A DNA stretch of 64,000 nucleotides from UBA9659 sp965208605 (GCA_965208605.1 OZ242345.1:1984001-2048000); one strand, 5' to 3'; positions 44,842-54,685 are shown, counted from the first letter of the stretch. Notes: generated by a model not told the origin, from the letters alone. Made by a program: numbers and translations.

Positions 44842-46147
44842 AAATATTCTCCTCGCCTACGGCGGCTTTGAGCCGGGCTATAGACTGATTGACTTCAGTA
44901 TATGATTTCCAATATTGCAATTCATAATTGAGCAGGGTCACCTGTGACCGGACCAGGTTGAGAAAATCAACCTCGTCGACCTGGTAACCGGCCAACATTG
45001 ATTCCACCGTCTGGCGCGCCTGCGGAATAATGCCCTGGTGGTAGAGGCTAACCTGGTCAGAGGCGCGTTTATGATCAGTGGCTGCCATGGCTATGGACGA
45101 CAATGCCAGGTTGCGCTCATCCGCCAGGGCATACTGAGACTTCGCCACTTCACGAGCGCGTTGTTGCACCGCCTTGTCCTGCTTGGTGCCTGCATAAAGC
45201 GGCACGTTCACGCTGAGCATGACCGAGAGAAAGTCCTGTCTGGACTGTCCAAAATCATCCTCGGCGCGATTGCTATAGGTAACCCCCACTTTAAAATCAG
45301 GATAGTAATCTTTCTTTGCCAACTCCAGCCGGGACACCGATGCTTTGATTGCCGCGCGCTGTTGATCGAGTATCGGCCGGCTTAAGGCAGCCCGTTGATA
45401 CAAGACAGGCTCAGATGCGATGGCCGCGATGTTTTGCACGGTCATGATGGGCAGGACTATCGGCAGGTCTGGCGAGAGGTTCATAAGCACATTCAAACGA
45501 ATTTCGCGCTGATCGCGCAATGCATTAATACGAATTTCCTGATCCAGCAACTTTGACAGTTCCAATTGCGCCAACAGCACATCCTGTTGTCGTCCCTTGC
45601 CGACTTCATATTTGGTCTTGGCAACTTCAACAAACTGGCGCAACAAGGATTGGTTGCGCGTTATGGTCTCCAGCGAGCGATCCAGAAAATACAGTTCCCA
45701 CCAGGTGACCGACACATTCATGTCGAGATTGAGACGCATCTCCTCCACCGAGTACATAGCAGCTTCTGCCTCGAACAAGGCAATGTCTTCACGCAGTCCC
45801 AACTTGCCGGGATACGGGAGCATCTGGCTGACACCAAACTGCAGTCGCGTCGTATTTTCCTGGTTCCTGTCGAAATCATCCGAAGGGAAATTCACGGCAT
45901 TAAAGCTCACTATAGGGTCCGGTAACGAGCCCTGCTGAGGCGCAATGTGGTTAAGTGCCTCGTATCTGGCTTGCACTTCGGCCAGCCCCGGGTTGTCAGA
46001 TAGGGCTTTCTGGCGCGCACTAGCCAGTTCCAGCACCTTGCCAGCCGCCCCATAAGCCGCCGGGCTGGCCAGCATGGCACAAGCACTTGCAACAAGTAGC
46101 ACATAGCTCCAGATTTGCCGCCTGCTTGTTTTTGAATAAATTTGCAT
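44834..46147 (-). CDS. cusC: TolC-family outer membrane efflux protein (CusC role)
   Basis: Trimeric outer-membrane channel subunit. I use ATG 46147 (MQIYSKTSRRQIWSYVLLVA), which has AGGAG 10 nt upstream; an earlier ATG at 46180 is possible. A signal peptide ends near SPAAYGAAG. Helical repeats follow with the TolC-family pattern (LRLDMNVSVTWWELYFLDRS; QQDVLLAQLELSKLLDQEIR). No lipobox is present, unlike E. coli CusC. First gene of the Cus operon. Confidence 0.9.
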   Translation of the reverse strand: MQIYSKTSRRQIWSYVLLVASACAMLASPAAYGAAGKVLELASARQKALSDNPGLAEVQARYEALNHIAPQQGSLPDPIVSFNAVNFPSDDFDRNQENTTRLQFGVSQMLPYPGKLGLREDIALFEAEAAMYSVEEMRLNLDMNVSVTWWELYFLDRSLETITRNQSLLRQFVEVAKTKYEVGKGRQQDVLLAQLELSKLLDQEIRINALRDQREIRLNVLMNLSPDLPIVLPIMTVQNIAAIASEPVLYQRAALSRPILDQQRAAIKASVSRLELAKKDYYPDFKVGVTYSNRAEDDFGQSRQDFLSVMLSVNVPLYAGTKQDKAVQQRAREVAKSQYALADERNLALSSIAMAATDHKRASDQVSLYHQGIIPQARQTVESMLAGYQVDEVDFLNLVRSQVTLLNYELQYWKSYTEVNQSIARLKAAVGEENIYE

Positions 46148-46206
46148 GGTTGTTGCACTCCTCATAATGATAAAAGTCATTGGAAACTTCGAAATACGTG
46201 TGGAGC

Positions 46207-46842
46207 CTACTCCAGGTGCTTAAAGTGGCTGCCGGATGCCCGGGCGATCATGCGACTGCCGATGTAAATGCGGTAGGCGGTGTTGACGAGGCACATGCTT
46301 CCAAAGATCACAGCGAATATCTCAAAGCCGCCCGGGAAGAGGCAGATGAGCGTGAAAGTCACGATGGTCTCGAAACCTTCCGCCAGGCCGCCCAGATAAT
46401 AGAAGGACTTCTCACCCCGGAGAGACGTGGAGAAGTTCAGTTTTTGCGCGAAGATGGCAAAAGCGAGAAAGCTGCTGCCATTGGCGACAAAGGAGAAGAG
46501 CAGGAAGGCACCGGCCAGTGCCTGCTCAGGCATGGAAAGTATCACACCGAACACAAAGGCGCTGTAGAAGACGAAGTCCAGCACTATGTCCAGGAAGGCG
46601 CCTTGGTCGGTGGGGCGCGAAAGCCTGGCGACAGCGCCATCAAGACCATCCAGCAGACGGTTGAGAGCAAGGAATGTCAGCGCCAGGCCGTAATACTGGA
46701 AAGCCAGTATAGGCACGCAGGCCATGCCAATGACGAACCCGGCCAGGGACAACTGGTCGGCGGTAAACCCGAGACTTATCGCCCATTGACCCAGGCGACT
46801 GAGGCCGGGGTCAGCGTACCGCCTGATAACACCGTCAATCAT
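46207..46842 (-). CDS. CDP-alcohol phosphatidyltransferase family protein
   Basis: A 211-residue integral membrane enzyme with the family signature D-x2-D-G-x2-A-R-x8-G-x3-D-x3-D, seen as LDGLDGAVARLSRPTDQGAF followed by LDIVLDF. Around six hydrophobic helices. It makes a phospholipid or polar-lipid headgroup bond from a CDP-activated lipid; acceptor alcohol unknown. It is 59 nt downstream of... the cusC start on the same strand, so it precedes the Cus operon and may share its transcript. Confidence 0.85.
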   Translation of the reverse strand: MIDGVIRRYADPGLSRLGQWAISLGFTADQLSLAGFVIGMACVPILAFQYYGLALTFLALNRLLDGLDGAVARLSRPTDQGAFLDIVLDFVFYSAFVFGVILSMPEQALAGAFLLFSFVANGSSFLAFAIFAQKLNFSTSLRGEKSFYYLGGLAEGFETIVTFTLICLFPGGFEIFAVIFGSMCLVNTAYRIYIGSRMIARASGSHFKHLE

Positions 46843-46887
46843 GGGATTCTCCAGTATGTCAGTGAGTCAATGATACTACTCAAGTTT

Positions 46888-47109
46888 GTCATCGAATCAG
46901 TGAACACATACGAGAATGACGGCGCGGGGGTGGGTGCACTCATCGGGCTTGTCGCGGGGCGGCGGTGCTTGCCTTTGTTCCTCTGGTTCCACGCCACCCA
47001 GTCGCCCCCGCCTACGGCGGGGGCGACTGGGTGGCGTGGATGACGGCGGGGAGTCCCCGCTCCTTCTGGCGGCTTACGGCGCGGGGAGTCATCGAATCTG
47101 TGAACACAA
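46888..47109. repeat. Palindromic element bracketed by 21-bp direct repeats
   Basis: A 21-bp sequence (gtcatcgaatc-N-gtgaacaca, one mismatch) occurs at 46888-46908 and 47089-47109. Between them is a perfect inverted repeat with a 24-bp stem (46989-47012 with 47016-47039) and a TAC loop. It is flanked by cgagaatgacggcg and tgttcctctgg arms of the dispersed family. It fills the 289-nt spacer; no gene seen. Confidence 0.85.
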
Positions 47110-47131
47110 ACATAGCAGCCCAAAGATGTTT

Positions 47132-48505
47132 TTACTGCTTGGTAGACTCGGCGATTGCTGTCTTCAGGGTTGTCACCATCAGGTCTATTTCTGCATCCCC
47201 AATCATAAAAGGCGCACCGATACAGATGATGTCCCGGACATCGCCCGTGCCGCCCGAGTAAAAGAAAACACCCTTGCCCAGCGCATAGTTGACGATCTTG
47301 CTGGTCATATTGTCCTCCTCGGGGAAGGGTTCAAGCGTTTCTCGATCGCGCACCACTTCAATACCAATCAACAGGCCTTCACCCCGAATCTCGGCCACAT
47401 GAGGATCTTGACCCAGGGCATCATCTAGCCTGCCCAGCAACTGCTTGCCAACCTTTTTGACATTGCTCAGCATTTGCTCTTCTCTGATAATCTGCAACAC
47501 CTTGGTCGCTGCCGCACATGATTGAGGCAGTGCTGCCAGGGTGTGGAACATCACATCGTAGGGCGAATTGGTGATCGTTTCTGCAATGACATCTCCGCCG
47601 TACACACCACCTATGGCGGCGTAACCCCCTGCCAGCCCCTTGCCGCCCACCAGTAGATCGGGTTTGATACCATAGTGTGTATAGCAAAATTTTTCCCCCG
47701 TCCTGCCGAAACCGGTCATCACCTCATCCATGATTAACAGTATGTCGTTGTCCCAAAGAAGCTGTTGGGCGCGAGGCCAGTAGCCAGGCGGTGGCGTGAT
47801 GCCGCCACCGCTGGAACCACTTATGGGTTCCGCAATCAGCGCGGCGATATTGTCCGCGCCGACCTTGGCAATCGTCTGTTCAAGATTTTCAATGTAGTAA
47901 TCAGTGGCGTCCGGATGATGTGCTCCCAATGGGCATCTCAGTGGATAGGGCGTTTCAATAGTCGGGTAGGCGTTCATAATGGGTTCCAAACCACGTTTAC
48001 GAATGGCATGACCAGAAACAGCAGCAGTAGTAATGGTCGCGCCGTGATAGGAAAGGTTGCGCGCAATGATTTGATGCTTCTTTGGTTTGCCACGCGCGGC
48101 GTGATACTGAACCGCCATTTTTATTGCCGCTTCATTGGCATCCGAGCCACCCGTTGTGAAGTGAACTCTGTGTAGATCCTTCGGTAGCCAGTGTTGTTGA
48201 AGCTCTTCCATCAGGGCTTCCCGTTCTGGGGTCAGCCAAGGCGGCAGGGCATAGGTGCAGTTTAGTATTGCATCGTAGATGGCTTGAGCAACTTCTTGCC
48301 TGCCGTGGCCAATGTTGACGATAATCGCACCACCACCGGCATCCAGCACCTTGCGTCCGTTTTTGCTACCGTCCTGCATATAGAGGTAGGCACCCTCAGC
48401 GCGCATTACCCGCTGTAGTGTGCCGCAACGCACGAAGGGCCAGGGGTCCAGTCCGGTGGGTGTTTTCGGGTCGGTCAGCGGATCGTCGTGTACCAGTGTG
48501 CTCAT
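47132..48505 (-). CDS. Class III (aspartate aminotransferase-fold) PLP-dependent aminotransferase
   Basis: A 457-residue omega-aminotransferase-like enzyme. Landmarks are FTTGGSDANEAAIKMAVQYH (cofactor phosphate site), IARNLSYHGATITTAAVSGH, ALIAEPISGSSGGGITPPPG, ILLIMDEVMTGFGRTGEKFC (PLP Asp) and the Schiff-base Lys in LLVGGKGLAGGYAAIGGVYG. Substrate unknown. The cupin gene lies upstream on the same strand, 85 nt away, with a 12-bp tandem array in the gap. Confidence 0.92.
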   Translation of the reverse strand: MSTLVHDDPLTDPKTPTGLDPWPFVRCGTLQRVMRAEGAYLYMQDGSKNGRKVLDAGGGAIIVNIGHGRQEVAQAIYDAILNCTYALPPWLTPEREALMEELQQHWLPKDLHRVHFTTGGSDANEAAIKMAVQYHAARGKPKKHQIIARNLSYHGATITTAAVSGHAIRKRGLEPIMNAYPTIETPYPLRCPLGAHHPDATDYYIENLEQTIAKVGADNIAALIAEPISGSSGGGITPPPGYWPRAQQLLWDNDILLIMDEVMTGFGRTGEKFCYTHYGIKPDLLVGGKGLAGGYAAIGGVYGGDVIAETITNSPYDVMFHTLAALPQSCAAATKVLQIIREEQMLSNVKKVGKQLLGRLDDALGQDPHVAEIRGEGLLIGIEVVRDRETLEPFPEEDNMTSKIVNYALGKGVFFYSGGTGDVRDIICIGAPFMIGDAEIDLMVTTLKTAIAESTKQ

Positions 48506-48548
48506 GGTCGCTCGGTCAAGGCAATCTGCCTAGGTTAATGGTCTTCTT

Positions 48549-48584
48549 GTGACAAGAAGTGTGGCAAAAAGCGTGACAAAAACA
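48549..48584. repeat. 12-bp tandem array x3
   Basis: gtgacaagaagt, gtggcaaaaagc, gtgacaaaaaca between the cupin stop and the aminotransferase start. Confidence 0.7.
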
Positions 48585-48590
48585 ATGCAC

Positions 48591-48902
48591 TCAAACACTG
48601 CCTTCTTGCTCAATCACCAAAATTCGCACTTCACCCACGGGGTGTGCCACATGTTCTGTACCCACTGAGGCATAAAAAATATCGCCAGTATTAAGCATCA
48701 CAGATTGTTCCTGATTATCAAGACGATAAAACATTTCGACCTGCCCATTGAGTACCACAAAAACTTCTTCACCGTCATTGATATGCCACTTGTAGGGCTT
48801 ATCCGCCCAGTGCAAGCGGGTGGTGATGCCGTTCATATTGGCAATGTCTTTTGCTCCCCAGGCCTTTTGTGCAGTAAAGTCTTTGCTTCTGATGATTTTC
48901 AT
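48591..48902 (-). CDS. Cupin domain protein
   Basis: A 103-residue single cupin. Metal-site motif 1 is seen in YKWHINDGEEVFVVLNGQVE and motif 2 in VGTEHVAHPVGEVRILVIEQ. Likely a small-molecule binding or isomerase protein. Same direction as the aminotransferase, with which it may form an operon. Confidence 0.8.
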   Translation of the reverse strand: MKIIRSKDFTAQKAWGAKDIANMNGITTRLHWADKPYKWHINDGEEVFVVLNGQVEMFYRLDNQEQSVMLNTGDIFYASVGTEHVAHPVGEVRILVIEQEGSV

Positions 48903-49096
48903 TTAACTGTTGGTTCCTCAATACTGTTGACCCATTTTGTGGTTTAAGTGCTCCTGGGGATTATACCGATAATCATTGATTGAGTGCATGTTACGCCATA
49001 GAAATACAACCTCAACAAGCAAGGGAATTGGTGTAAAATCCTTCTCTTATATACATTTTATAGACTCGGTTGTGGCAATTCACAGGAAACAATCAA

Positions 49097-49726
49097 ATGG
49101 CTTCTAAAGAGACCCAATCCAAAATTATCAATAAATCTATTGCATTGTATAACCAACATGGGACGAGAAATATCTCCACAAATCGCATTGCGGATGAATG
49201 TGATATCAGCCGAGGGAATTTGCATTATCACTTCCGTACCAAAGAGGAAATTATTCAAGCCATTTTTTCCATAATTGATAAGGAAATGGAAGCCAGTTGG
49301 TATAACGACCATTTGTATCCTACCGTGGAATATATGAATTTGATGTTCTCAAGACAGATGCAGATGATCTGGAATTATCGCTTCTTTTATAGAGAATTGA
49401 CCACCCTATTGCATAACGACCCGCACCTAAAAATGCGCTTTATGGACAATCGGAGAAAGCGCGCCAAAGAGCTCAATGCTTTTTTTCGAGCAATGATAGA
49501 TGCAGGCATGATGGAGATAAAAAATAGTCAAAGAGAATTTGATTCCACGATTTTAATTTCATGGCTTATCAGTGACCAATGGCTCCCCTATCTCGACATG
49601 CATGATATTGAAGTCAACGAAGCAAGTGTAAAGAAGGGTTTTGACCTTATTTTTCAGATATTAGAACCACATTTAACCGCCAAGGCAAAACAAGGGATTA
49701 CCTCGCTTGCTGTGGGACAAGGGTGA
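49097..49726 (+). CDS. TetR/AcrR family transcriptional regulator
   Basis: A 209-residue regulator. The start at 49097 has GGA 10 nt upstream and gives MASKETQSKIINKSIALYNQ. The HTH reads NISTNRIADECDISRGNLHY HF (about residues 25-46), the standard TetR recognition helix ending in GNLHYHF. The C-terminal ligand domain is not family-specific. It lies directly upstream of TonB receptor 1 in the same direction; a 22-nt palindrome in the gap and at two other promoters of the locus is the obvious candidate for its operator (inference). Confidence 0.9.
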   Translation: MASKETQSKIINKSIALYNQHGTRNISTNRIADECDISRGNLHYHFRTKEEIIQAIFSIIDKEMEASWYNDHLYPTVEYMNLMFSRQMQMIWNYRFFYRELTTLLHNDPHLKMRFMDNRRKRAKELNAFFRAMIDAGMMEIKNSQREFDSTILISWLISDQWLPYLDMHDIEVNEASVKKGFDLIFQILEPHLTAKAKQGITSLAVGQG

Positions 49727-49750
49727 TAGCACAATTCTACTTTGTGTTTG

Positions 49751-49772
49751 TAATAGGGCGGAAAGCCTAAAT
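49751..49772. promoter_or_regulatory. Shared palindrome, copy 1 (upstream of TonB receptor 1)
   Basis: Arms TAATAGGG and GCCTAAAT separated by 6 nt (8-6-8 layout), 125 nt before the receptor start. The same layout recurs at 60113 and 61848. Confidence 0.6.
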
Positions 49773-49799
49773 ATCCCTTAACATGATAATGCGGGATGC

Positions 49800-49825
49800 T
49801 TATGCTGTTTCCCTGTTCAGCATAA
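49800..49825. other. Leader hairpin
   Basis: Perfect 8-bp inverted repeat ttatgctg / cagcataa with a 10-nt loop in the untranslated leader of receptor 1; no U run follows, so it is more likely an RNA structure or second operator than a terminator. Confidence 0.45.
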
Positions 49826-49896
49826 AGCCAGCTACATATTCAAAGAGTTGAACGAGGGTTCGGCTGGCAGCACCAACAAAAACTAGGAGAAGGCAG

Positions 49897-52306
49897 ATGT
49901 ATATGAACAAACATATTGATATGAAGAAGCTTCTACTACTGACCGCTACTCTTAGCGCCTTTTCCGCCGGCAACCCCATAGCCTTAGGGCAGGGGGGGGG
50001 AAGTAGCACCAGACATTGAAGAAATCATCGTAACATCACGTCGCCGTGAGGAACGTTTGCTTGATACACCTATGTCGGTAAACGTATTCAGCGGTGATTT
50101 GTTACGCACATTAAACATTGCCCGCATTGATGAAATATCTCATTACACACCCGGGCTGGTCTTTGATACTACTACTACCATTTCCGGTTCTGCTTCGTCA
50201 GCATCGGTATTCATTCGGGGCATTGGTCAGACTGATTTTACCCTAGTAACCGAACCTGGCGTTGGCATCTATATTGACGACATCTATCTTACGCACTCTA
50301 TCGGCAACGTTGTTGATGCCTTGGATATTGAACGTGTTGAGGTACTGAAAGGCCCTCAGGGCACTCTGTTTGGTCGCAATACTATTGGGGGCGCAATTCG
50401 GGTAGTGACTAAAAAACCTCATGCTGAATGGGGTGGTGATGTTGAGGTTGTGATGGGTGAATACGACCGCATAGATGTGAAGGGTCATATAAACGTTCCC
50501 GTTTCTGATAATCTAGCGTTTCGCTTTTCTGCCTTGACGCAGAACTGGGACGGCTTCGTTGACCGCCCGCGCCTTAGCGACACCACAGGAGATAAAGACA
50601 CGGGAATTTTTGTTGTCCAGGGGCGTTATGACACGGACCGCTTTACCGCCGACCTGATGTGGAGCACCGTACGTGATCGTTCCAACGGAGCCCCCAATGT
50701 ATTGTTGGCTGCAGGTGAAGGCGCTGGTAACCAAAATACTGCTATTGCTACAGGATTGGCTGATGCGCTTGGTGGGCAAGCGGCTGATTATTTTTGGAAC
50801 GAAGACCGACTTCCTGCTGGTTGTAGTGCTAAGAATGCCGATAAATGTTTAGTAGATAACACTGACCTAAAACTCAATTATGATTTGGACATTTCGTCCT
50901 TGGGGTTGACCCTGGACTGGGACCTGGGCGGCTCTATGAGCCTCAAATCCATTAGCAGCTACCGTAGCCTAGAAACCCATTTTGGGCGAGATGGTGATCA
51001 CTCGGCGATACCCGTCATCTCAGTGGATAGCTTTATAGATGTAGCTTCCTATAGCCAGGAGTTGCAATTGTCTGGGGCACTGGATAGTAATCAAAGCATG
51101 CAATGGCTTGTCGGGCTTTACTACTTCAATGAAGACGGTTTCATGGATGATGATGTCCGCTTTAACAACTTTTCCCTCCTCAGCGGTGGTGATGTTGAGA
51201 CGGAAAGCACATCTGCTTTTGGTCAGATAACCTGGGCAGCATCAGCTCAGGTTGAGCTTACACTGGGCGTTCGCTACACCGATGAAAGCAAGACCTTCAG
51301 CATGGACGCTCAGCACCAGGTAGCTGCCTTTAGTTCTGCTGGTGGTGACGCTATCGGCTGGCTTGACCCTAACAATGTACCAACATACGGCTTTAAACTT
51401 GCCTTCCGAGATCCGAATAAGAATGTGGATGCCACCACTGGCAGGGTTATCCCTTCTATTTGCAGTAATGTTTCCGACACAATTTTTGAATGTGAAGCAG
51501 AAGAAGATCAGGTGGACTACCACGCCAATGTCGCCTGGAGCTTCCGCCCCGATCGGTTAGCTTATATCAGTTATTCCACCGGTTTTAAGGGCGGTGGTTT
51601 CCAACAACGTAACGCCAACCTGCCCGACTTGCCTCTTTTTGGTCCAGAAGAAGCCAGGGTTACCGAAATTGGCTACAAGGCTGATTTGTTCCAGCGCCGC
51701 TTGCGCCTTACTACAGCCTACTTCCGAACGGATTACACGAATCTTCAAGTCACCGTAACAGAGGGCGCAGGTGAAGGTGTTTCCGTCACTAGAAACGCAG
51801 GCGATGCCACAATTTCTGGTTTTGAAGCTGAAGTGGTCACTAGGCTCGCCAATGGTTTACAACTGGCATTTTCCCTAGCCACATTGGATGGCGAGTACGA
51901 CAGCCTTTCCCCTGCCGCGATCAAGGCTGGAGTAACCAAAGACAAGGATTTACCGCGAGTGCCAAAGATACAGACAGCCTTCTCCATATCATACGAGGCT
52001 AAATTAGGCGGCACAAAAACATTAACACCCCGCCTGGGCTGGTCACACAGCGACAAAATGTATAACGATGCTGGTAATTCCCAAGAACTCGAACGCAGAT
52101 CTTACGATCTTATTGACTTGACGCTCACTTATTTAGATCGGGCTCAAGACCTCTCGTTATCATTATTCATTAAAAATGCTACAGATGAGCAATTTGTCAC
52201 TAGCGGTTTCTATGGCACTCCATCGCCTAGTGCGCCTTTGGAATATGTGGACGGCTCCATTTCCCGTCCGAGCGAGTATGGTTTAAGCATTCGTAAAGGA
52301 TTTTAA
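49897..52306 (+). CDS. TonB-dependent receptor 1, out of frame at a G9 tract
   Basis: Outer-membrane active-transport receptor. ATG 49897 has GGAG 7 nt upstream and starts MYMNKHIDMKKLLLLTATLS, a signal peptide. At 49992-50000 a run of nine G shifts the frame so that translation stops at TGA soon after. The remaining frame, open from the G tract to 52306, carries the TonB box DIEEIIVTSRRREERLLDTP, plug (FIRGIGQTDFTLVTEPGVGI, VLKGPQGTLFGRNTIGGAIR) and a 22-strand-type barrel ending in Phe (YGLSIRKGF). With eight G the whole gene would be one 802-codon frame. The state seen here is therefore OFF, unless the tract is a sequencing error. Confidence 0.9.
49992..50000 (+). repeat. G9 tract at the signal peptide/TonB box junction of receptor 1
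   Basis: Nine consecutive G; eight (or eleven) would restore the frame. The equivalent site in receptor 2 has eight and is in frame. Confidence 0.9.
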
Positions 52307-52309
52307 CTC

Positions 52310-52816
52310 ATGAATAGAGCACTCTCCCTAAGCAAACTGGCAACAACCATTCTGGGTCTATGTTGCCTAGTGTTACTGTTTCATTCTGATGACCTGCTAG
52401 CAAAACCTAGTAAAAATCCTCCGATAAAAGCAGGGGTACCATTTTTTTACTATCACAACCTGGAAGAAGCGGCTGCCTGGTATGAACATAAATTGGGTTT
52501 GAAAAAACATGCTGACGAAGGCTGGGTCGTCATTTTTGAATTAAACCCCTCATCACATATAGGTTTGGTGAACGCCAGCGGTGGTTCCTTGCTACCGACA
52601 AAAGAAAAGGGAGCACTGCTATCTATTGAGACTGATGACCTTGAAGCCTGGTATCAGAAACTTCAGTCCACAGAAGGTATTAATATGATCCATGGGATAG
52701 AAGTGGGCGGGCAGGGTTTGGTTGAAGAATTCAGAATGCATGACCCTGGAGGCTATATTGTCGAATTTTTCCGCTGGCGCGTGGACCCAAAAAGATTCAT
52801 GCACAGGGAGCATTAA
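52310..52816 (+). CDS. Exported VOC (glyoxalase-fold) protein
   Basis: 168 residues starting 3 nt after receptor 1, so co-transcribed. A signal peptide (LATTILGLCCLVLLFHSDDL) is followed by a single VOC module: VPFFYYHNLEEAAAWYEHKL, a middle GLVNASGG and a C-terminal FRMHDPGGYIVEFFRWRVDP (metal Glu in VEFF). An exported VOC protein beside a receptor could bind or modify the imported compound; substrate unknown. Confidence 0.82.
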   Translation: MNRALSLSKLATTILGLCCLVLLFHSDDLLAKPSKNPPIKAGVPFFYYHNLEEAAAWYEHKLGLKKHADEGWVVIFELNPSSHIGLVNASGGSLLPTKEKGALLSIETDDLEAWYQKLQSTEGINMIHGIEVGGQGLVEEFRMHDPGGYIVEFFRWRVDPKRFMHREH

Positions 52817-52825
52817 ATTGCCAGA

Positions 52826-53251
52826 CTACTCAAGCCGTTCTGAAATATACATGTTCCCAGACGGGAAAAAGAAGATAAGTTTTTCATCCTCTATCTTGTA
52901 AGGTATTTCCTCCACGACTTCTTGTGCCAGAAAATGCTCTCCTGGCTTATCTGGACGCCAGTGCAACTGCATCCACTGATTCAAAACAATTTTACCATCT
53001 GCCAAATAGTAGGGCCCGGCATTGGCGTTAGCGTCTAGCCCGGTATCTTGTTCAAGTTTGAACAGCGTATTGGCAGAGAAGTACTTCGGTGTGATAATCA
53101 TCAACCCTGTCATAGGATATGCGTCTCCCTGGATGACATAGGTAACCGGCTGCCAGACACCATGTAGAGATGCGGGTTCGGCACGGAGCGGTTGAACTGC
53201 CAAACATATAACCGCAATAATCAGGTATCGAAAAGTTACATTCATGGACAT
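52826..53251 (-). CDS. Exported lipocalin-like protein
   Basis: 141 residues with a signal peptide (YLIIAVICLAVQPLRAEP) and an opening LHGVWQPVTYVIQGDAYPM characteristic of lipocalin-like (GxW) domains. Beta-strand-rich remainder ends GNMYISERLE. It converges on the VOC gene with a 9-nt gap and diverges from the MFS gene. Possible periplasmic carrier of a hydrophobic ligand; inference. Confidence 0.65.
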   Translation of the reverse strand: MSMNVTFRYLIIAVICLAVQPLRAEPASLHGVWQPVTYVIQGDAYPMTGLMIITPKYFSANTLFKLEQDTGLDANANAGPYYLADGKIVLNQWMQLHWRPDKPGEHFLAQEVVEEIPYKIEDEKLIFFFPSGNMYISERLE

Positions 53252-53400
53252 AGACCTCTTCTTAATAGACTCTTACAAGGCTATTTACATCATACTCTGC
53301 ATGCAACTGTTACTCTCTGCTGAGGTAATATAGCCGTTGTTTCTAAAAGCTGATTCGACACTCACCGGCACTAACATGCCATCATCTTGAGAGATACAGC

Positions 53401-54672
53401 ATGAACAATCCATACTCTAGCCACCCGACCAACTGGTATCAAAAACCTGTCTTCGGGCTGCCCATCATGCTTGCTTGCTTTGTTGGCATGTTTGGCAATG
53501 TAGGCCCACTAGTGTACGCAAGTTTTGCATTTATTATCAAAGACTTGGAGGCAGATTTCGGCTGGAGTCGTTCAGACATGACGCTATCAATTTCTCTGCT
53601 GACTTTAATTAGTGCGGCTGTCCATCCTGTTTTTGGCAGGCTAGTGGACCGATTTGGTGTGCGTCGTACACTCTTGCCTTCATTGTTATTGATGGCAGGC
53701 ATACTGGTAACTATTCCTCTTTACCTCAATGAAATATGGCATTTGTGGCTGGCGTTTATATTGGTTGCTATTTTCGGCGTAGCCAACAATAACTTGCCTT
53801 TCATCAGACTGGTCGCCACCTGGTTTGATAAACGTCGTGGGCTCATCATCGGTGTGGTGGCATCTGGTACCGGACTCGGGTTGGCACTTCTTCCCAAAAT
53901 TACCGAGCAGGCAGTCTCTATGTACGCCTGGCAGGGTGGGTTTGTTTTCTATGGTTGTTTTATCATTGTTGTGACAGTGCCTGTTATGTTTTTCCTGGTT
54001 CGGGATACGCCAGAATCTATTGGTCTTCAAGCAGATGACGCAGGAGTGGCCGCGCCTGGGTCAACATATACCGTCGGATTGACCCTCAGGGAAGCGATGC
54101 AAACACTGAATTTCTGGTTACTGTTTTTTGGCATTTTATTTGCCTCTTTTGCACTCTGGGGAATCACCAATCAAATGGGACTAGTGTTAATTGATCGGGG
54201 ATTTACCTCGGCAATGGCAGCTTCGGTTGCCGTGTCTCTAGGACTTTCTGTGGCCGCATCTCGACTTATTATCGGCTATCTGTTGGATAGGGTTTTTGCA
54301 CCCATTATCGGAGGAGTGGTCTTTGCCATGGCGGCTATGGGTTTTGCGCTCTTGGTGTACACCCCTGGAACTTGGTCAGTGTTTGTCGCCGCTGCTCTTT
54401 TCGGGACGGGGCTGGGTGCGGAAATAGAATTGATAGGCTATATGGTAAGCCGTTATTTCGGGATGCGGCGTTTTGGCACTATTTACGGTTGTGTGTTCGT
54501 AGGCTTCTTGCTCGGTACTAGTGGCGGACCCTATGTGTACGCCAGATCTCAGGAGCTATTGAACAGTTACGACCCGTCATTGAAATTCATGATGTTGCTG
54601 ATGCTAGTGACTGCTGTCATGTTTGCTTGCATGGGCAGATATGATCGTTATGTCAACCAAGAGCGAATCTAA
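53401..54672 (+). CDS. MFS transporter (monocarboxylate/oxalate-formate type)
   Basis: A 423-residue, 12-helix major facilitator. The loop 2-3 motif is HPVFGRLVDRFGVRRTLLPS, typical of the OFA/monocarboxylate porter group. WFDKRRGLIIGVVASGTGLG after helix 4-5 is the other group signature. Probably carries an organic acid product of the locus across the inner membrane. It converges with the amidohydrolases at a 13-nt gap. Confidence 0.88.
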   Translation: MNNPYSSHPTNWYQKPVFGLPIMLACFVGMFGNVGPLVYASFAFIIKDLEADFGWSRSDMTLSISLLTLISAAVHPVFGRLVDRFGVRRTLLPSLLLMAGILVTIPLYLNEIWHLWLAFILVAIFGVANNNLPFIRLVATWFDKRRGLIIGVVASGTGLGLALLPKITEQAVSMYAWQGGFVFYGCFIIVVTVPVMFFLVRDTPESIGLQADDAGVAAPGSTYTVGLTLREAMQTLNFWLLFFGILFASFALWGITNQMGLVLIDRGFTSAMAASVAVSLGLSVAASRLIIGYLLDRVFAPIIGGVVFAMAAMGFALLVYTPGTWSVFVAAALFGTGLGAEIELIGYMVSRYFGMRRFGTIYGCVFVGFLLGTSGGPYVYARSQELLNSYDPSLKFMMLLMLVTAVMFACMGRYDRYVNQERI

Positions 54673-54685
54673 ATACAAATTTCAG

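Noticed and set aside
46180..47043. 287-codon plus-strand ORF
   Set aside because: Antisense to the CDP-alcohol phosphatidyltransferase and running into the palindromic element.
53318..53341. Fourth copy of the 22-nt palindrome before the MFS gene
   Set aside because: Only a loose match (taatatagcc ... ctaaa) without the GGG/CCC arms; not counted.
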